64,000 nt of DNA, taken from NCBI RefSeq assembly GCF_001941965.1, contig NZ_MKZO01000025.1, forward strand, positions 1 to 64,000, read 5' to 3'. A program made the translations under genes and the position numbers. Positions 59,922 to 64,000 of this stretch are shown here, one piece after another. Origin of the DNA: Pseudomonas putida (lineage in GTDB: Bacteria > Pseudomonadota > Gammaproteobacteria > Pseudomonadales > Pseudomonadaceae). The stretch's first letter is position 1. Each line of letters opens with the position of its first letter. The notes below the pieces were generated by a model that was not told where the DNA came from, searched no databases, and was given only the letters and a program-made list of their open reading frames with translations.

Positions 59922-60995
59922 ATGATCGACGTGCGCCGCTGGATGTGGCCGATCGCCCTGCTATCGCTGGGCCTCCTTCTTTATTTGCTGCACGGGATTC
60001 TTTCGCCGTTCCTGGTCGGCATCCTCCTGGCCTACCTGGGCGATCCGCTGGTGGATCGCCTGGAACGCATGGGGCTGTCGCGCACCGCCGGGGTGGCGGT
60101 GGTCTTCGCCCTTTTCAGCCTGATCCTGCTGGCCATGCTGCTGGTGCTGATCCCGATGCTGGCCAAGCAACTGGTGCGCCTCTATGAGGTCGCGCCGCAG
60201 ATGCTCGACTGGCTGCAGCACGTGGCGTTGCCCTGGGTCCAGGTCAAGCTGGGGCTGGCCGACGGCTTCTGGAAGTTCGACAAGGTCAAGGCGGCCATCA
60301 GCGCCCATATGGGCCAGACCACCGATATCGTCGGCATGGTCCTGTCCCAGGTGACCGCGTCCGGGCTGGCCCTGGTCGGCTGGCTGGCCAACCTGGTGCT
60401 GATTCCGGTGGTGGGCTTCTACTTGCTGCGCGACTGGGACCTGATGATGGCCAAGCTGCGCAGCCTGCTGCCACGCCAGCGCGAACCGCAGGTGGTGGAA
60501 CTGGCGGGGGAGTGCCACGAGGTGCTGGGTGCCTTCGTTCGCGGGCAGTTGCTGGTGATGCTGGCGTTGGGCGTGATCTACGCCTCCGGGCTGATGCTGG
60601 TGGGCCTCGAGCTGGGCCTGCTGATCGGCCTGCTGGCGGGGCTGGCGGCCATCGTGCCGTACATGGGCTTCATCATCGGTATCGGCGCGGCGCTGGTGGC
60701 CGGGCTGTTCCAGTTTGGCGGCGACCTCTACCCGCTGCTGGGTATCCTTGCCGTGTTCATGGTCGGTCAGGCGCTGGAGGGCATGGTCCTGACGCCGCTG
60801 CTGGTGGGCGACAGGATCGGCCTGCACCCGGTGGCGGTGATCTTCGCCATCCTCGCCGGCGGCGAACTGTTCGGCTTTACCGGCGTGCTCCTGGCCTTGC
60901 CGGCAGCGGCGGTGATCATGGTGCTGCTGCGGCACATGCATGACTTCTATAAAAGGTCGGACGTGTATGGCGAGAAGATCGATCCGGATCTTTAG
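59922..60995 (+). CDS. AI-2E family transporter / PerM permease
   Basis: A 357-residue AI-2E-transporter-family membrane protein with about seven or eight helices: a conserved pair at the N-terminus (MWPIALLSLGLLLYLLHGIL, FLVGILLAYLGDPLVDRLER), middle soluble loops, and a C-terminal set (LLIGLLAGLAAIVPYMGFIIGIG, AVIFAILAGGELFGFTGVLLALP). The substrate is unknown despite the family name. The second of two ATGs (59922) is chosen, five bases after AGGAG. It follows DUF2066 by 9 bp and is co-transcribed. Confidence 0.9.
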   Translation: MIDVRRWMWPIALLSLGLLLYLLHGILSPFLVGILLAYLGDPLVDRLERMGLSRTAGVAVVFALFSLILLAMLLVLIPMLAKQLVRLYEVAPQMLDWLQHVALPWVQVKLGLADGFWKFDKVKAAISAHMGQTTDIVGMVLSQVTASGLALVGWLANLVLIPVVGFYLLRDWDLMMAKLRSLLPRQREPQVVELAGECHEVLGAFVRGQLLVMLALGVIYASGLMLVGLELGLLIGLLAGLAAIVPYMGFIIGIGAALVAGLFQFGGDLYPLLGILAVFMVGQALEGMVLTPLLVGDRIGLHPVAVIFAILAGGELFGFTGVLLALPAAAVIMVLLRHMHDFYKRSDVYGEKIDPDL

Positions 60996-61083
60996 CCGCA
61001 AGCCCTAAGCTGCAAGCGGCAAGAAAGAGCAGTGCGCGTCGCCGCTGCTTTTTCTTGTCGCTTGCAGCTTGTGGCTTGAAGCT
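60994..61083. repeat. Long imperfect hairpin after perM
   Basis: AGCTGCAAGCGGCAAGAAA (61008-61026) pairs with TTTCTTGTCGCTTGCAGCT (61051-61069). Outer arms (AGCCGCAAGCC and GGCTTGAAGCT) extend it. Such AGCTGCAAGC repeats are seen scattered in Pseudomonas genomes. It may also terminate the perM transcript, as TTTTTCTT lies in the stem. Confidence 0.65.
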
Positions 61084-61193
61084 GTCCCAACCCTTTGATT
61101 TCCTTCGCTCATTGTGCGACCGACGGCGCGGGTATAGACTTTGCAAACTTTTACCAAGGGCCCTTTGCGGTTCCTCACGACCGCCCAGCCAGC

Positions 61194-61898
61194 ATGAAAC
61201 CGATCCAGTTGCCCCTGGGTGTGCGTCTGCGCGATGACGCCACCTTCATCAACTACTATCCGGGTGCCAACGCCGCAGCATTGGGCTACGTCGAGCGACT
61301 CTGCGAAGCCGACGCCGGCTGGACCGAAAGCCTGATCTATCTGTGGGGCAAGCAGGGGGTAGGGCGTACCCATCTGTTGCAGGCGGCCTGCCTGCGTTTC
61401 GAGCAACTGGGCGAACCCGCCGTCTACCTGCCGCTGGCGCAACTCCTCGATCGTGGTGTCGAACTGCTGGATTACCTGGAGCAGTACGAACTGGTGTGCC
61501 TGGACGATCTGCACGTCATCGCCGGCAAGCCGGAGTGGGAAGAGGCGATGTTCCACCTGTTCAACCGCCTGCGTGACAGCGGCCGGCGCCTGCTCCTGGC
61601 CGCCTCCGCCTCGCCCCGCGAACTGCCGATCAAGCTGCCGGACCTCAAGTCCCGCCTGACCATGGCGCTGATCTTCCAGATGCGCGCCCTGTCCGACGAA
61701 GACAAGCTGCGCGCCCTGCAACTGCGTGCCTCGCGCCGCGGCCTGCATATGACCGACGAAGTCGGGCACTTCATCCTCACCCGCGGAACCCGCAGCATGA
61801 GCGCATTGTTCGACCTGCTGGAGCGTCTGGACCAGGCTTCGCTGCAGGAAAAACGCAAGCTCACCATCCCCTTCCTGAAGGAAACATTGGGCTGGTAA
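61194..61898 (+). CDS. hda: DnaA regulatory inactivator Hda
   Basis: A 234-residue AAA+ protein that, with the DNA clamp, promotes ATP hydrolysis on DnaA and stops re-initiation. It has a P-loop-like LYLWGKQGVGRTHLLQA (~42-58), the Walker B-like LVCLDDLHVIAG, sensor 1 LLLAASASP, and the RIDA-box/arginine-finger region LPDLKSRLTMALIFQM. The ATG at 61194 (MKPIQLPLGVRLRDD) is chosen by the conserved clamp-binding QLPL motif at the N-terminus. It is separated from perM by ~200 bp containing a hairpin, so it has its own promoter. Confidence 0.95.
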   Translation: MKPIQLPLGVRLRDDATFINYYPGANAAALGYVERLCEADAGWTESLIYLWGKQGVGRTHLLQAACLRFEQLGEPAVYLPLAQLLDRGVELLDYLEQYELVCLDDLHVIAGKPEWEEAMFHLFNRLRDSGRRLLLAASASPRELPIKLPDLKSRLTMALIFQMRALSDEDKLRALQLRASRRGLHMTDEVGHFILTRGTRSMSALFDLLERLDQASLQEKRKLTIPFLKETLGW

Positions 61899-62013
61899 AC
61901 CCCGTCCTTGACCTACCGCACATAAAAGTCACATTTTTTTCGATTGAATTTGCAAATCGAATCCATAGAAGGCATAGTCGCGGCTTCATCAAATTCAAGA
62001 CACGGTCGTGCCC

Positions 62014-62655
62014 ATGCTGAATCGCTTCGCACCCCTCGTGCCCCTCGCACTCGTGACACTGCTTTTCGGCTGCGCAGCTCATAGCCCGGCACCGCAACAG
62101 CAGGATCACTTCGCTGTTTCTGCCAAGTCCGCCACCCAGTCCCCCGTTGACGCTTCGGTGTTCGACGAAGAGCTGGCGACCGAGCAGGATCTGGAAGAAT
62201 TCTCCGGCAACAAGTCCTACCAACTGCCAGCCCTGGCCGACAGCATCCTCGAGCGCGGCATGTCGCTGATCGGTACCCGTTACCGCTTCGGTGGCACCTC
62301 CGAGCAGTCGGGCTTCGATTGCAGCGGTTTCATCGGTTATCTGTTCCGTGAGGAAGCCGGCATGACCCTGCCGCGTTCGACCCGCGAGATGATCAACGTG
62401 GATGCGCCGCTGGTCTCGCGCAACAACCTCAAGCCGGGTGACCTGCTGTTCTTCAGCACCAACGGCCGCGGTCGCGTCAGCCACGCCGGTATCTACCTTG
62501 GCGACAACCAGTTCATCCACTCCAGCAGCCGCCGCAGTGGCGGGGTGCGGATCGACAGCCTGGGCGATCGCTACTGGAGCAAGACCTTCATGGAAGCCAA
62601 GCGCGCCCTCGCGCTGGCTCCAGCGGCACCGGCCGAGACACTTTCGCGCAACTAA
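62014..62655 (+). CDS. NlpC/P60 family lipoprotein, first of two
   Basis: A 213-residue lipoprotein (lipobox LFGC, C20). The NlpC/P60 (C40) peptidase domain is at ~78-200: GTRYRFGGTSEQSGFDCSG (C103 nucleophile), RVSHAGIYLG (H157) and QFIHSSS (H169). It probably cuts peptidoglycan stem peptides. An AT-rich region (CGATTTGC/GCAAATCG) precedes it. The GTG two codons earlier is a less likely start. A second such gene follows at 62791. Confidence 0.92.
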   Translation: MLNRFAPLVPLALVTLLFGCAAHSPAPQQQDHFAVSAKSATQSPVDASVFDEELATEQDLEEFSGNKSYQLPALADSILERGMSLIGTRYRFGGTSEQSGFDCSGFIGYLFREEAGMTLPRSTREMINVDAPLVSRNNLKPGDLLFFSTNGRGRVSHAGIYLGDNQFIHSSSRRSGGVRIDSLGDRYWSKTFMEAKRALALAPAAPAETLSRN

Positions 62656-62790
62656 GCGAATTCCCTCGGTGTCAGACACACGGCGACTATGCTGAAAAGC
62701 TAGTCGCCGTGCGTGTTTACAGAAAACGTCTAATCTAATTTCTCACCACTTTTCCGGCCTCGCGCCGGCAGCTTCAGACAGGATGTTCTG

Positions 62791-63330
62791 ATGAAGACGA
62801 TGATGGCGCGTTTAGCGGTATTGTCCCTGGCAGCACTGCTCGGTGCCTGCTCCAGCCATGCTCCGACCCCGCCTCCGGTGGTCCAGCCGGCCTATGTTCC
62901 TGCCCAGATCACCTACTCGCCAGCCGCTGAGGACGTGCTTTTCCGCGCGCTCGGGCTTGTGGGTACGCCGTATCGCTGGGGTGGCAACACGCCGGACTCC
63001 GGGTTCGATTGCAGCGGGCTGATCGGGTACGTCTATCGGGACGCGGCGGGGATTTCCCTGCCCCGTTCGACCCGCGAGATGATCGTCATGCGTGCCCCGG
63101 ATGTGCAGCGCGATGCGCTGCAGTCGGGGGATGTGGTGTTCTTTGCGACGAACGGTGCGAGCCAGGTGAATCATGCTGGCATCTATGTCGGGGAAGGGCG
63201 CTTCGTGCATGCGCCGTCGACCGGTGGGACGGTGCGGCTGGATTATCTGTCGAACAACTATTGGCAGAAGTCTTATCTGAATGCCAAGCGGGTTCTGGTG
63301 GCGCCAGCTCATCTGGCGCACAACCCCTAG
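62791..63330 (+). CDS. NlpC/P60 family lipoprotein, second of two
   Basis: A 179-residue paralogue of the gene before it (lipobox LGAC, C20). The C40 domain spans ~50-170: GTPYRWGGNTPDSGFDCSG (C74), QVNHAGIYVG (H128) and RFVHAP (H140). Its linker is short and Pro-rich (TPPPVVQPAYVP). Shared segments such as LPRSTREM show an ancient duplication. Both should be outer- or inner-membrane-tethered endopeptidases. It stands 135 bp after its paralogue. Confidence 0.92.
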   Translation: MKTMMARLAVLSLAALLGACSSHAPTPPPVVQPAYVPAQITYSPAAEDVLFRALGLVGTPYRWGGNTPDSGFDCSGLIGYVYRDAAGISLPRSTREMIVMRAPDVQRDALQSGDVVFFATNGASQVNHAGIYVGEGRFVHAPSTGGTVRLDYLSNNYWQKSYLNAKRVLVAPAHLAHNP

Positions 63331-63349
63331 CTTTTGGGTGGGGCTGATG

Positions 63350-63447
63350 GCCTCATCGCTGGCAAGTCGGAGCGCCGAACCGCAGCTCCCACAGTGACCG
63401 CGTGCACCGCTGGACCTGTGGGAGCTGGCTTGCCAGCGATGAGGCCA
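63350..63447. repeat. REP pair facing outward, one with insertion
   Basis: The first REP reads CTGGCAAG, then TCGGAGCGCCGAACCGC, then AGCTCCCACAG; the second is normal (CCTGTGGGAGCTGGCTTGCC). The insert matches that at 42365. Confidence 0.92.
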
Positions 63448-63463
63448 GTACAGACAACCTCGA

Positions 63464-64000
63464 TTACTGAAGCTTGCTCACCCGCCAAACCACATTCCCC
63501 ACATCATCCGCCACCAGCACCCCGCCTCTGCGGTCCGTGACCACCCCCACCGGCCGCCCCATGGCCTTGCCCTCGTCATTCAGGAACCCGCTCAACAGGT
63601 CCACCGGTTTCCCGGCCGGCTTGCCCTCGGTGCTGAACGGTACGAACAGCACCTTGTAGCCACTGTGCGGCTTGCGGTTCCACGAGCCGTGCTGGCCGAT
63701 GAACGCGCCCTGGTCGAACGGCGGCGGCAGCGCCCCGGCTTCGGCGAAGGCCAGGCCCAGCGAGGCGGTATGCGGGCCCACCGCGTAATCGGGGGCGATG
63801 GCCCGGGCCACCAGGTTCGGGTCCTGGTGCTCCACCCGCACATCCACATGCTGGCCGTAATAACTGTAGGGCCAGCCATAGAACCCGCCGTCCTGCACCG
63901 AGGTGATGTAGTCCGGCACCAGGTCGCTGCCGATCTCGTCGCGCTCGTTCACCGCCGTCCACAGCTTCCCGCTGTGAGGTTCCCAGGCGAGGCCGTTGGG
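63464..64000 (-). CDS. PQQ-dependent sugar / sorbosone dehydrogenase-like protein, C-terminal part (cut by window end)
   Basis: The 3' part of a larger gene whose start lies beyond the window. The visible 178 residues begin [24 protein letters not shown], then [60 protein letters not shown], and end [19 protein letters not shown]. This is the beta-propeller end of soluble glucose/sorbosone dehydrogenases (GSDH family). The frame remains open to base 64000. It is expected to be periplasmic, but the signal peptide is outside the window. Confidence 0.88.
   Translation of the reverse strand, partial: PNGLAWEPHSGKLWTAVNERDEIGSDLVPDYITSVQDGGFYGWPYSYYGQHVDVRVEHQDPNLVARAIAPDYAVGPHTASLGLAFAEAGALPPPFDQGAFIGQHGSWNRKPHSGYKVLFVPFSTEGKPAGKPVDLLSGFLNDEGKAMGRPVGVVTDRRGGVLVADDVGNVVWRVSKLQ

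Overview
The window is a stretch of a Pseudomonas chromosome. The evidence is high GC, a 5S rRNA tail typical of the genus, REP/REPIN repeats of the fluorescent-pseudomonad type (core GTGGGAGCTGGCTTGCCAGC), and gene order shared with P. aeruginosa: nrdB-nrdA next to a two-component pair, oprH-phoP-phoQ-dctA, ldhA-gacS-pirRS-cysM-rlmD-relA-mazG, and purN-purM-DUF2066-permease-hda. The amount and composition of REP sequence point to the P. fluorescens/protegens/chlororaphis side of the genus; this is inference, since nothing in the window names the species.

Layout. 1-200: end of an rRNA operon (5S tail, terminator). 200-8750: a small unknown gene, then two complete cell-surface-signalling cassettes (ECF sigma factor, FecR-type anti-sigma factor, TonB-dependent receptor with an N-terminal signalling domain) that converge on one REPIN; both probably serve uptake of scavenged iron chelates under Fur. 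9007-16821: a nine-gene plus-strand tellurium/stress (Ter) cluster. Its first four genes (PRTase-TRSP, HAD, StiP family, CitE-like lyase) are the Ter-associated metabolite-synthesis module, and these are followed by terZ-like, terA, terB, terC and terD. 17067-19205: katG. 19323-23452: a small accessory pocket (methyltransferase, SPFH protein, hipBA toxin-antitoxin pair, orphan Bro-N protein) between REP elements. 23646-27977: class Ia ribonucleotide reductase, with two NrdR boxes three helical turns apart and a DnaA box upstream.

28742-37199: RstAB-like two-component pair, phosphopantetheinyl transferase pcpS, a periplasmic dienelactone-hydrolase-like protein, oprH-phoP-phoQ with a four-repeat PhoP box, and dctA with a sigma-54 promoter and three enhancer palindromes. 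37349-43337: housekeeping and small operons (sprT, Yip1, ttcA, Tag-like glycosylase, arsC-wrbA-DUF2069, a TlpA lipoprotein, a META lipoprotein). 43368-55582: ldhA, gacS, pirR-pirS (without a pirA receptor), cysM, rlmD, relA, mazG and a DUF2058 gene. 55650-64000: a small gene with its own promoter and an operator-like palindrome, purM-purN-DUF3108, DUF2066-perM-hda, two tandem NlpC/P60 lipoproteins, and the 3' part of a sorbosone-dehydrogenase-like gene cut by the window edge.

Most of the window is conserved core genome. The least understood part is the Ter cluster with its metabolite module: the family is known, but its product and mechanism are not established. I found no CRISPR array, prophage, insertion sequence or tRNA gene.
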